Positions 47,601 through 59,600 of a DNA stretch of 64,000 bases are shown piece by piece (positions within the stretch are counted from its first letter, which is position 1; every line of letters starts with the position of its first letter). This DNA is from Streptomyces zingiberis (GTDB lineage: Bacteria > Actinomycetota > Actinomycetes > Streptomycetales > Streptomycetaceae), in assembly GCF_012034935.1 (NCBI RefSeq), contig NZ_JAATEN010000019.1:78245-142244 (forward strand), in the 5' to 3' direction. Under the pieces are notes generated by a model that was given only the letters and a program-made list of their open reading frames with translations, made no database searches and had not been told where the DNA came from. The translations under genes were made by a program, and so were the position numbers.

Positions 47601-50600
47601 TGCTCGCGGCGGGGCGCGACGCGCTGGAATCGGTGCCCGGGGCCCAGGAGATCTCCGATGTCACCGGGCGGACGGTGTGGGCCACGAACGCGCAGCTCTC
47701 GGTGTCGGCCGCGGAAGGGGGCATGCCGCCGCGCCTGATCCAGTACGACAACCCGGACCGGCCCGTCTACAGCTTCCGCGAGTTCCGCCCCGAGCCGAGC
47801 ACCTCCACCCTGGCCGGCATCGCGGATCTGGGCGGGCTGCCCGCGCACGTCCCGGACCGCACGGAGCGGGCGCTGCGCTGGGTGCGGGCGCTGCGCCAGA
47901 CGCACGGGGCGGACATCGACTCCTCCCCGGCCCGGGCCGCGGAGTTCCAGAACCTCATCCGGGGCTTCGGCGCCCTGGAAACGCTGCGGACCGGCGCCCC
48001 GGGCAACCCGGACACCGGGCCGCTGACCTGGCGCTCGCTGGACCGGATCGTCGGCGACTACGCCGAGACCCAGGGCTGGGACCGGGAGGTCACCGCCAAC
48101 GCCCTGGAACACGTGCTCTACCAGGCGCAGGTGGGCGGTCTGTCCTACCTCTCGGTGACGGCGCCCGCGGCTCCGTTCGCGCCGGCCGCTCCGCCGGAGA
48201 CCGGCCTGCCCGACCTGGGCGCGGGGACGCGCACCACGGACGCCGGTGTCCGGACGACGGTCACCACCGGTACCGGTCCGGAGACCACGGGCCCGGTCAC
48301 CACGGGCGAGGAGGGCACCGCGCCCACGGACGACCCGCCCCCGCCCGCGGAGCCGGACACCCGCGAGCTGTCGGACTACGTCCGCACCCAGGGCGGCCAG
48401 TACGACGGGCACCTGGGGCTCGTCGTGCACGAGCCGACCCCGGACACCGTCCTGGACGGCCTGCACCGGCAGATCGTCACCGCGCTCGGGGCCGACCCGG
48501 CCGGCACCGACGGACGGGATCTGCTGCGGCAGCTCGGCGGGGTGCTGACCGCGGAGACGATCGAGCGCCACCGGCCGTATCTGCGCAGCCGGCGGGGCCA
48601 CCGGATCACCCTCCACCACAACGGCCGGGACCGCACGGTGGACATCCGGCTCGCCCACACCGACGTCCGGAAGTCGGAGAAGTACGAGGCGGGGGTGTCC
48701 GCGCCGCCCCCGGCCCAGATCGAGGCGTCGGGCGAGGGCGGGCAGACCTTCCAGGACGGGGAGAGCTGGGGCAACTTCCGCAGCGGCACGGTGCCCTGGG
48801 ACGCCATCACCCCCGACACCGGCGAGGGCGCCATGCGCCTGGGGATCTCCACCCTCACCCTGTCGGCGACCCACAACCAGCTCGCCGAGTCCGTCACGGT
48901 CGGCGAGACCTTCCAGGTCACCAGCAAGCAGCAGGCCGGGGACCCGGGCCACCCGGTGGACTTCGAGGGGCTGTGGCAGGTCCGGGTGGACGCGCCCCGC
49001 ACCGACCCGACCACCGGCTGGCAGCACCCGCGGTCGCACGGCACCCTCACGGCCTGGTACCCCGAGCACCTCGCCCTCGACGACCCGGACGCCGGGGCGC
49101 TCCCCGCGGCCGCCGGGCTGGACGGGCTGCCGCTGTGGGGCGTGGACAGCGTGGCCGAACCGCGGCGGCTGCTGGACGAACTCCTCGCCGACCCCGCCTT
49201 CTCCGTGCTGGAGGGCCTCTCCGCCAACTCGAAGAGCGCGCTGGAGGGCTTCCTCTCCGAGCAACTGCTGCGCGGCACCGCCCACATGCAGCGGGAGGGC
49301 GGCGTCTTCTCACCGACGCTGCTGGACGCGGGCGGGAACGCGATCGGCATGTTCGGGCTCACCGCGCGGATCGATCCCGGTGAGCCGACCCGGCAGAGCA
49401 AGGACGGCAAGTCCGCCCTGGAGACCTCCCTGGCGCACGCCTCCAGCGTGGACCGGATGGCCAAGCTGACCAGTGGTATCGGCGTCGAGGGCCGCGGCGG
49501 CCCGATGTTCACCACCGACCACGCCGAGGGGCACCCGGACGCGGCCTCGGTCTTCGGCGGCACCCTCGCCGGCAAGGCCGGGGCGAACTGGCAGGTGAAC
49601 GAGGGGCTGAACGTCACCGGCAGCGCCACGCTGACGCACGGCCTCTCCACCAAGAAGAGCCATCTGCTCGCCCCCGCCCGGGTCACCTACGAGCTGACGC
49701 TGTACCGCGCCGGGGGCGGCGAGGTCCGCGGGACCTTCGGGCCCTGGGCGGACGGACTGCGCCTGCGCCAGGCCCGTCAGGACACGGCCGAGGGCCACGT
49801 GCCGGCGGCGGACGAGGTGCGCGGGCTGCCCGAGCACCTGGAGAACCTGGACAGCATCGGCATCTCCGAGACGCCCCTCCGCGTCGACGGGGCCGACCCG
49901 CTGTTCGACCGTGCGGAACGCTGGCTGCGGCAGGAGGGCTTCCTGCCGCCCACGGACCACCGGGCCCGGCGGGGCTCGCTCGGCCTCGACGAGCCGCTGG
50001 TCCTCGCCCAGCTGGAGAACCTGCGCCGGCTGAAGCAGATGCGCTCGCGGTTCGGCCTGGCCACCTCGGCGCCGGACACCGTGGACGGCGGGCACCCCGT
50101 CTGGTTCGACAAGCCCGGCGTGGTCGCCGGCTCCCGCCGGGTGCAGCTCCGGTTCTCGGCCGAGCGGGACGCCGCCCGGCGCTCGGAGCACACCCGGCGG
50201 CTGCCCGACGTCGACCACGGCGGCTCCAGCTCCGCCGCGACCGGCGGCACCCGCCAGCGGTCCACCGCGCTCAGCGTGATCGGAGGGACCGGCGGCGGCT
50301 TCTACGTCCCGATCGCGGACGGCCTCTGGTCGCTGAGCGTCGGCCCCGACTACACCGCGACCGGGCAGATCATCGACGCCCCCTCGGCCGGCGACACGGT
50401 CGGCTACGACCAGGGCGTCGGGGCGAGCGAGGGCGGCAGCGACCTCTTCCGGGTGCCCGCCAGGCTCGCCCTCGACCTGTACGAGGGCGACAGCCGGACC
50501 CCGTCGGTCCGCTTCGGCGACGACCCGGCCACGGCGGACCCGGCGGACGGCGACGGGACCACGCCGGGCACCAGCGCCACGCCGGGCACAGCTGCCACTC

Positions 50601-53600
50601 CCACGGTGACCGACACCTCCGTGGCGCTGCGGGACCTGACCGACCCGCCGCACACCGTCCGCGGCAGCGTCACCTTCCTGCTGCCGCACCACCGCACCCG
50701 CGCGCCGGGCACCGGCCTGCCGGCCGCCGGCCCCGCACGCGGGCACGTGATCCGCCGGCTGGTCACCGACGGCGGGCCGGCCGACGACCGCGCGCGGCTG
50801 GAGCTGGTCGACGCGGAGGGCCGGCCGCTGCCGGGTGTACTGCGGCTGCCGGACGGCGCCGTCATCGACTCCTTCCGGGGCACCGCGGCGCTGACCGAGG
50901 CCATCGAGCGGATCGCGGCCGGGACCTACCCGGGCAGCCCGGGCCCCGGCCCGCTGGCCCAGGCCGCGCGGCGCGCCTCGGACACCCTCATCGGCGTCGC
51001 GAACACCGCGCGGCGCGGTTCGGACCTGGTCAAGCGGGCGCTCCCGGAGCGGCTGAACGCCGCCGTGAACCGGGCCGGGGCGGTCGTCAACTGGGCGGCC
51101 ACCCCCGTGACCTGGGCCGCCCACGCCTCCGCCGAAGGGGCCGCCGCCACCTACAAGTGGACCTCCGTGGCCGTGGCGGGCGCCACCCTCAACGACCCGG
51201 GCACCCTCGCCGCCGAGACCCGCTACGACGGCATCCGGCCCGCCCAGCTCATCTCCCGGGCCCAGCAGATCCTCCAGAGCGCGTACCCCGTCGAGTTCCT
51301 GACGCTGCCCGGGATGGCGGCGGACCAGGTGATGACGGTGGAGATCCAGGGCTATCTGCACCACCCGCGCCACCTGGGCTCGGAGAAGCTCCAGTCCGAA
51401 CAGGGCGTGTCCACCACGGACGCCGCGAAGTGGCAGCGGTCCTCCGCCCTCACCCACCAGGGGAACTTCTCCGCCACCGGACTGGAGAAGCCCGGCTACC
51501 CGATCGAGGAACGCGCCTACCAGTCCAACCCGGGCCTGCGGTACGGCTACTCCCGCCGCGCCGAGCGCGGGCAGGGGCTCTCCTCCGCCACGAAGACCGC
51601 GAGCGCCGGGAAGGCGGACGGGGTCCACCACCTGATCGGCAGTGACGTGACCCTGCTGGTCACGGTCCGCTCGGGAGTGCGCAACGTCGTCGGCAACACC
51701 GTGGGCCTGGGCACCCACCCGCCGGTGACCGTGGCGGTCGACGTGGCCGGCGCGGTGACGCTGCTGGTCCCGGAGGGAGCGCTGGCCCGGTACGCCGCCT
51801 GGTTCCGGGGGGTGACGGGCATCCCCGCCGCGCCGTCGCTGCCCGCGCCGAGCGCCCCGCTGCCGGACGGTTTCGCCCGTACCCGCCGTCTCGGCAACGC
51901 CACCGTCCTGTCCGTCACGCAACTCGACGACGTGGTGAACCGGCGCGAGCGGCGGGACCGGCTGCGCCGGGAGCTGACCGCGGTGGTGGAGGCGGAGGCG
52001 CCGGGTGTCACCACCCCGGGGCACTCTTCCTATCTGGCCGGCGTGGTGACCCGGCTCGCGGGCCTCGCCGAGCCCTCCGCGCTGCGCTCCCTCCCGACCC
52101 GCGGCCCCGACGGCCCGCTGCGGCTCCACTTCCTGCACGTGGCCTACGGCGGCGCGCGCCTCGTCGAGGTGACGGTGCGCGCCGAGCCGGTCATGCAGAC
52201 CCCCGCCCTGCGGCGGCTGCTCGGCCGCCCCGTGGGCGAGAGCGGCGGGCTGGAGTGGTCGCAGACGCGCAACGCGGACGACCCGGCGGACTTCGACACG
52301 ATCACCGGCACGCACCAGGCGGCGTTCACGCCCGTCTCCCGCTACCCCTCGCCGGGAACGGCCACCCGCATGGACCGCCAGGGCCCGTCCTTCGGCCTGT
52401 CCGCGGTGCGTTCCACCACCCGGCGCTCGGAGACCGCCACCGAGAACAAGTTCTGGCAGCGGACGAAGAACACCGCGGACTTCGACGGCGTCGACTACCT
52501 GTTCACCGGGACCGTCCGCTCGCAGCTCATCGGTGCCTGGCCCGCGAACATCCCCGGCGGCCTCATCCAGGGCGGCCTGCTCAACCTCTCCGGTCTCGAC
52601 GGCGACCTGCTGCGGCGGACCAACGACTGGCTGCGGCGCCTGCTGAACGGGCGCCCCGAGCGGACGGTGACGGTCCCGGCCGCCACCGTGGTCCGCTTCG
52701 CCGGATCCGAGTCGGCGGCGTCCGCCGGCCGGGGCGGCCCGCGTCCGCCCGCGCTGCTGGACCGGGACCCGCTGACCCTGTCGGCGCGGGAGGCGACGGA
52801 GCTGGGCGTGGTGCCGTTCCCGCACGGCCCCGCGCTCGCGCCCCAGGCGCCCACCCTGGTGACCGACTTCGACGCGCTGTCCCAGCTCGTCCGGGCCCTG
52901 GAACAGGTCGCCCCGGCGCTGACCGCGTCCTGGGGGGTGCCGGCCGGCGCCTCCTCACAGGCGACGGCCACCCGGCTGAGCGAGCTGGTCCGGGAGGGGA
53001 GGATCACGGTGGGCCGGACGGCCGCCGGGGCCGGCCTGACCCCCGGGATGCCCGGGAGCTGGCCGCTCCAGAGCTCCACCACCCCGCCGTCCCTGGACAT
53101 CAGGCTGTACAACCCGCGCCCCGTCACCACCGCGGAGGACATCGCCGCGGACCGCGCCACCAAGCGGACGGTGTCCTCGTCGACGACCACCTCGGCCGGC
53201 AATGCCTTCACCTGGCTCCACCAGTCCACCCAGCACCTGCCGGCGGCCACCCCGAACTTCCTGACGACCAACTTCCCCGTGGCGGCGCAACAGCCCCGCA
53301 CCACCTCCTCCGTGGCGAGCGTGACCGCCTCGGCCACCTCACGCCTGCGGACCGGCACCGACACCAAACCCGACGACGGTGACGGTGACGGCGCGCGCAC
53401 CTACGAGACCCTCGTCGACGGCGTCGTCCGGGTGGACGGCCCCAACGGCACCCGGTGGGTCACCGGCACCGGCACCATGCGCCTGGCCGAACGGGACGTG
53501 CTGGGCTTCGGCGTCACCCCCGCCCGCCCCGCCGCCGGCCTCTACGACGTGCCCGCGATGCTCGCGGACCAGCCGGCGGAGGACCTGCGCGACTGGGCCC

Positions 53601-56600
53601 GCCACCCCGTCACCGACCTGCCGCGGGTGCTCGCCGGCGGCCTCGGCACCGGGGACGGCACGGCGCAGCTCTGGCTCGCCCTCGGCCCGGACGCGGACGG
53701 GGCGCGCCTGGCCCGCGCCCTGTACGTGGCCTCCCGTACCGCCGTCGAGGCCGGCCGCCCCGTGGAGCTGGTCACCCGGGGCGACGACGGGGCGCCGCGC
53801 CACTGGCAGTTCACCGCCGGGGGTGCCCTCGCGGACGTCACCGCCGCCACCCGCGGGCCCTGGACGGCGCTGCGCGCCGCCGTCGACGCCCACCGGGAGG
53901 CGCTCGCCGGCCAGGAGCGGGCCGCCGCCGACGAGCAGCGGCTCACCGCGGACCTGGACCGTGCCCGGGAGGTGCTGCACCGCTCCGAGGGGAACCTGCT
54001 GGAGGCCGTCGCCGACCAGGGGGCCGCGGCGGCGGCCCACCAGGACATCATCCGGCGGGTGCGGCCGGCCCGGGCCCGGGCGGAAGCCGCCGTCCGCAGG
54101 GCGGAGTCGGCGGTCGCGGCCGCCGAGCGCACCCTCCGCGACGCCGAGGCCCTGCCCACCGACGAGCAGGTGGCCGAGGCCCGGCGGACCTGGCGGCAGG
54201 CGCGGGCGGAGGCCGACACCCTCGAACGCGCCGGGCAGAGCGCGCTGCCGCGGGAGCTGGCGGAGGCCCGGCGGCGGGCCGAGAGGGCCCAGGAGCACTG
54301 GACGGATCTGCGGGACCGCAACAGCGGCCGGGAGACGGCGCTGAGCACCGCCCGCACCGGGCTGGCCACCGCCCGGGCGGTGGACGGCCGGACGCGCGCG
54401 GAGTGGACCCGGGTGCGGAACGGGACGGAGGCCGCCGTGGCCGCCGCGCGCCGGGAGGAACGGCGCGCCGACCGCGTCGTCGCCCGCCGGACCCGGTTCC
54501 GCGACGACAACCGGACCCGGCTGGAGGAGATCCAGCAGACCCTGCGCGACGTCCGCCGGGAGCGGCAGGACCGGACGGCGCAGCAGGGCGCCGCATGGCG
54601 GCGGCTGCCCGGTCTGGCCACCGCGCTGGACGCGGCGCGCCGCGCGGACCCGGCCGGCCGGACGGAGGCGTCCCACGGCACCGCTCCCGCCGGTTCCACC
54701 ACCGGTTCCGGCGTCAATTCCGGCACCGGCACCGGCTCCACGGCCGGCCGTTCCACCACGGCGACGGAGTCCGCCGTCCCCCGGTCCCTGGTCACCGGCC
54801 CCGGCGGCCGGGACCCCGGCGCCGTCCTCACCCGCGAGGGGCTGCTGCGGACCGTGCGCCGGGTGGCGGGCCGGGAGCCCGCCGGCGGGCGGCTGTCGCT
54901 GGAGCGGTGCCTGGAACTGCTGCGGGACCTGCGCGCGGAGCTGTACCCGCGCGGGGTGCGCCCGGCCGTCGCCCTGGACGACTCCGCGATCGGCCGCAGC
55001 ACGGCGGAGTCCTCCCTGGCGGAGGGGCCGGGCTGGGGCCGGGCGCGGTCCTGGGACACGGTCCGCGCCGCCGTCGCGGCGGCCGGGCCCGGCTCGGTGG
55101 CGTTCGTCCTGGCCCGCCGTCAGGGCGAGGCGCCGGGGCACGCGTTCGCGGCGTACCACCTCGGCGGGCGCGACGGCGTGATGTGGGTGGACGTGGCCGC
55201 CGGGCCCGCGAGCGCCCTGTCGGCGTTCCCCCCGGGGATCGCGCCGTCCGACGCGCGCGCCGTGGTCATCGGCCCCGGCGGGCGGGTCGTCGCGGACGCC
55301 CTGCCGGGCTTCACCACCGCCCTGGACTCCGCCGGCGTGCTGGCCTCCCTCGACGCGCCGACCGGGCGCCTCTACGGCGCAATCGGCCCGGAGTCGGAGG
55401 ACCGCCACCCCCTGGACGTCGGGGGGTCGAAGAAGCTCGTCCAGGGGACCCTGCTGGCCGAGGGGCCGGGCCTGCGGATCGTCACCGACACCCTCAACTT
55501 CTGGGACACCGCCGACGGCCGGACCCACCACCCGCGCCCGCGGGTGGCGCCGGGTGAGCCGCAGCCCAAGGGGTGGGGCCAGCACATCCCCGAGTTCGTC
55601 ATCGACGAGATGGGCGTCCTCCCGGGGGAGCAGCGGCAGTCGCCGCAGGAGGCGCTGGACCGCATGGAGGCGGCGAAGCGGGCGCTGGCGACCACGGACC
55701 TGCTGGGGAGGCCGGTCCCGCTCGCCGAGCTGCTGGCGCCCCTGGGGGGCTGGACCGTCACGGAAGAAGGCGCGAAAACCGTCGTCCACCCGGCCGCGCT
55801 CGGTTTCGACGGCCGGGCCTACACCCAGATCACCGTGGGCTACCCCGCGGCGGGCCTGCGGGAGTTGCAGGACTACGCGCTGACCCGGCTGGCCCAGCCG
55901 GCCTTCCGCGACGTGACGTTCAGGGCGCGGAACTTCGGACTGGCCGTCACCGCGGCCTTCGCGGGCCGCGCGAGCGGCCGCCGGGTACCTCAGGAGATCG
56001 CCCCGTTCCTCTCCGCCATCCCGGACGTGGACGAGGTGTGGGGCTACGCCTGGCTGGCGTTCCAGCAGGTCGCGGCCGACCCCGTACGGCAGGTCTTCAC
56101 CGCGATGCCGGATGACCCCTTCGCCGCGCCCCTCGTGAAGAACCTGCTGCCGACGGCGTCGCGGAACCCGCTGGCCGCCCTCCGGCGCGCGCTGCGCCCC
56201 GGCACCCGCGCCTATTTCGACCGGCACCACGACGAACTCACCGGGGACTTCCTCACCCACGTCGCCAATACGCTGGAGTCGTACCGGAAGCGGCTGGCCC
56301 CCGGCTACACCGTCCCGCCCGCCTTCTTCGACACCGCCGACGAGGACTCGCCGGCCCCCCGCGACCATCTGACGGCCGCGCTCACCGGGCGCACCGCCGA
56401 GGGCGCGGAGATCGGCCAGTACTACGCCGTCGGCATGACCGACTACACGTCGCTGGACACCGACGCGGGCCGGCTGCGGGTCGCGCTGCTCCTGCTGGAA
56501 CTGCGGCATCTCGGCTTCACCAGCCAGTACATGAGCTCCGAGGAGATCCGCCGCGCCGTCGACGAGCTGACCGCCTTCAGCCGCGGCGCCTACCACCGGG

Positions 56601-59600
56601 CGCAGCTGCACCCCCTTCCGCTCAGCGAGGAGGTGCTGGCCGAGTCGATCCGGCGGATCGCGGACGACCCGGTGGTGCGGAAGGTCTCCAGGTTCCTCAT
56701 CGTGGCGTCGATGACCGGCATCGGGCAGCCCGGCGGCGAGAGCAGGACGCCGCTCGCCCTCGGGGACGCCCAGCAGATCGCGACGGACCTCGGCAACCGC
56801 GCCCTCGGCGCGGTGCTGCGGGCCGACCTGGCCACCCTGGTGCGGCTGCGGGAGGTCGTCGCCGAGGCGTTCGAGCTGCTGCCCCGGGTGCCGGCCCACC
56901 ACCAGCAGCTGGCCAGGGAGATCTTCACCGACGCCGCCGAGGCCCTGGACATCCTCGCCGACCCCGCCGCGACGCCTCCGCTGATGCCCTGGCCGTTGCA
57001 GGTCACCGCCGTGGACGGCACCGGCATCGCGCCGGACCGGATCGCGGTGGTCACGCACCGGGACGGGGACGGCGACCCGGTGGGGCTGTCCTCCCGCCCC
57101 GCTCACGAGCTGCGGGAGGCGGGCCGGCAGACCTACGGTCTGCTGCCGTACACGAAGCAGTTCACCACCGTGGCGTGGCAGCAGGGCGGGGGACCGCTGG
57201 AGAGCGCCCCGCAGCCGCTGCCGTTCGACTCCGCCTTCCTGCTGGGGATCGGCGGCGGCCCCGCGGTCGCCGTGCTGACCCTGACCGACGGTTCGGCCGC
57301 CGCCTTCACCCCCGCCCGGCTGATCGACGCGCTCTTCGCCGTCGCCCCCGGCCTCACGGCCCAGCCCTCGGAGACCGCCGCCCTCGTGGTGGGAGCCGAC
57401 CTGGCCGGGCCGCCGCCGCACGACCCGCTGGACCAGCCCCTCGCCGGCCAGGTGCTCGCCAACGGCCTGGACCGCTGGGTGTGGACCACCGCGAGCGGGC
57501 AGGAGCCGGCGCTCGTGGCCGCCGACGCGTACCAGGGGGCGCGGTTCCGGCTCACCCAGGGCGACGACTGGGCCGGCTTCCGCCCCGAGCCGTCCACGGC
57601 CCAGCTCGGGCGGCTCGCCGAGCGGTTCACCGGCGACCGGCGCAACGCCCCGCAGGTGCTGCGCTGGGTGCGGGCCGTCCGCCTGGTCTACGGGCCGCAG
57701 CTGGAGAACGACCGGGCCGCGTTCGAGGCGCTGCTGACCGGCTTCGCCGCGCTGGAGCGGACCCGCGCGCAGGCCGCCGCGCCGTCCCCGCTGAGCTGGA
57801 ACGAGCTGCGGTTCTCGATCAGTTCGTACTTCGCCTCCCAGAACATGGCCGAGCCGCCGTTGGCGATGGCGCTGCCGTTCCTGCTGATCTCCGCGGCGGG
57901 CACGGCCGGCATGGACCTGGAGCTGTCCCGCTTCTCCCTGGTGCCCCGGCACCACAGCCCGCGCGCCCTGGACACGGCCGCCCCGGCCGGCGCGATGCTG
58001 TTCGCGCCGCCCCCCGGTGGCGGGCCGGTCACCACCGCGCCGCCGTCCGCGCTGCCCGCGCCGCCGCCGCTCTCGGGCTCCTTCACCGGTCCGGGCGACC
58101 CCCTGCTCGCGCCGGAGACCCTGCTGCGGGGCCCGTCGGGCCGTCCCCAGGGGCGGAACTGGACGGGGTCGCCGGTGAGCCGTGTGCTGCCGCTGATGAC
58201 GGGGGTCATGGAGATCCGGACGGGCGGCCGGGAGACCACCTCGGAGAGGATCGCGCCGTGGCCGGAGGACGCCTTCGTCGTCTGGGCCGACGGTGCCGAC
58301 GGCCGGGCGCGTACGACCGACGGCCGGGTGCTGGACGGTGAGGGGATCGCCGAGGCGCTGGCCGCGGACCCCGAACTCGCCCGGCTCCCCGCGGACGTCC
58401 GCGTCGTGCTGGTGCTCTCCGGCGCGGGTGCGCGGGAGCTGAGCACGCTGCGGGCCGTGGCGACCCGGCTGGGGCGCCCGGTGTGGGGTCCCAGCGGTGG
58501 GGCGCGGCTGGTGGCGGTCACGGAGCTGGACCTGGACGGGGGCCCGGACATCGACGGCCACCGGGCCGTGACCGTCGACACCGATCCGGAGCTGCCGGTC
58601 CCCGACTGGGTGCGGTTCGACCCGCCGGCGGTCACGCTGCCGTACGAGGACCGGCAGTGGACGGCGCTGGACGGCTTCTCGTTCCGGGACAGCCAGGTGT
58701 CCAGCCTTCCGCTGGTCTCCACGGCGCACGCCCGGTTCGGGCGGATGTCGATCGCCCCCGGGGACAACCTGCGGCGGCGCGTCCAGCTGATGCGCGCCTA
58801 TCCCGGCGCGCGGGAACTGCTGCACACCAACTTCGCCGGCGGCCGGGGGCGGCCGGTCGCGTCCGAGACGATCACGCCGGACCGGGCCGTCTACACCTGG
58901 GCGTCGCACGGCTTCCCGGGACGGGTGGGTCTCGTCCTCCTGGACGGCCGGACGGTGTGGCTGGGCAAGCGGGACGCGGCACGGTATGTCGCGGGCCTGC
59001 GGGAGGTGCGGGAGCTGCCGCCGGGGCACAAGCTGGCGGCGGAGGTCTGCTGGGGCGCGACGGACGGCGACCCCACCCGGGAGTACGGCATAGGGACTCC
59101 CGCGCCGCACGTGGACGACCCGCTGGGCGAGGTGCCGTTCGGCCAGCATCTGGCGAACGAGAGCGGGCGGGAGACCACGGCGGCCACCCGGCCGACGGGG
59201 ATGGACGACCGGGGCCGTGTGCTGACCGAGGCGTTCAACGGCGAGCGGGGGCGGCTGGTCACCTTCCGCCCGGAGCCGTCGGGCGCGGCGCTGGACGCGC
59301 ACGCGCGGACCGCGGGCCTGCACACCGGGCCGGGCGAGGCGCCGGCGGACGTGCGGGAGACGGCGCTGCGGCTGGTGCGGGCCGCGCGGCAGGTCTTCGG
59401 CCACGCCATCGAGGACGACGGGCCCCGCCACACGCGGGTGCTGGAGGGCCTGGGCGCGCTGGAGCAGATGCGCGCCAACGACCCCGCGCTGCGTGTCGTC
59501 TCCGCGCTCCGGCTGGACATGCTGGCGTTCCACGCCCGGCAGCACTCCGCGGGGTCCTCGGACGCGGCGGCCCACCTGGCCCTGCTGGACGCCGCGCGGG

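Noticed and set aside
39932..52825. Three more long minus-strand frames (1882, 1228 and 1171 codons)
   Set aside because: They have the same compositional shadow character and end at arbitrary points relative to the plus-strand modules.
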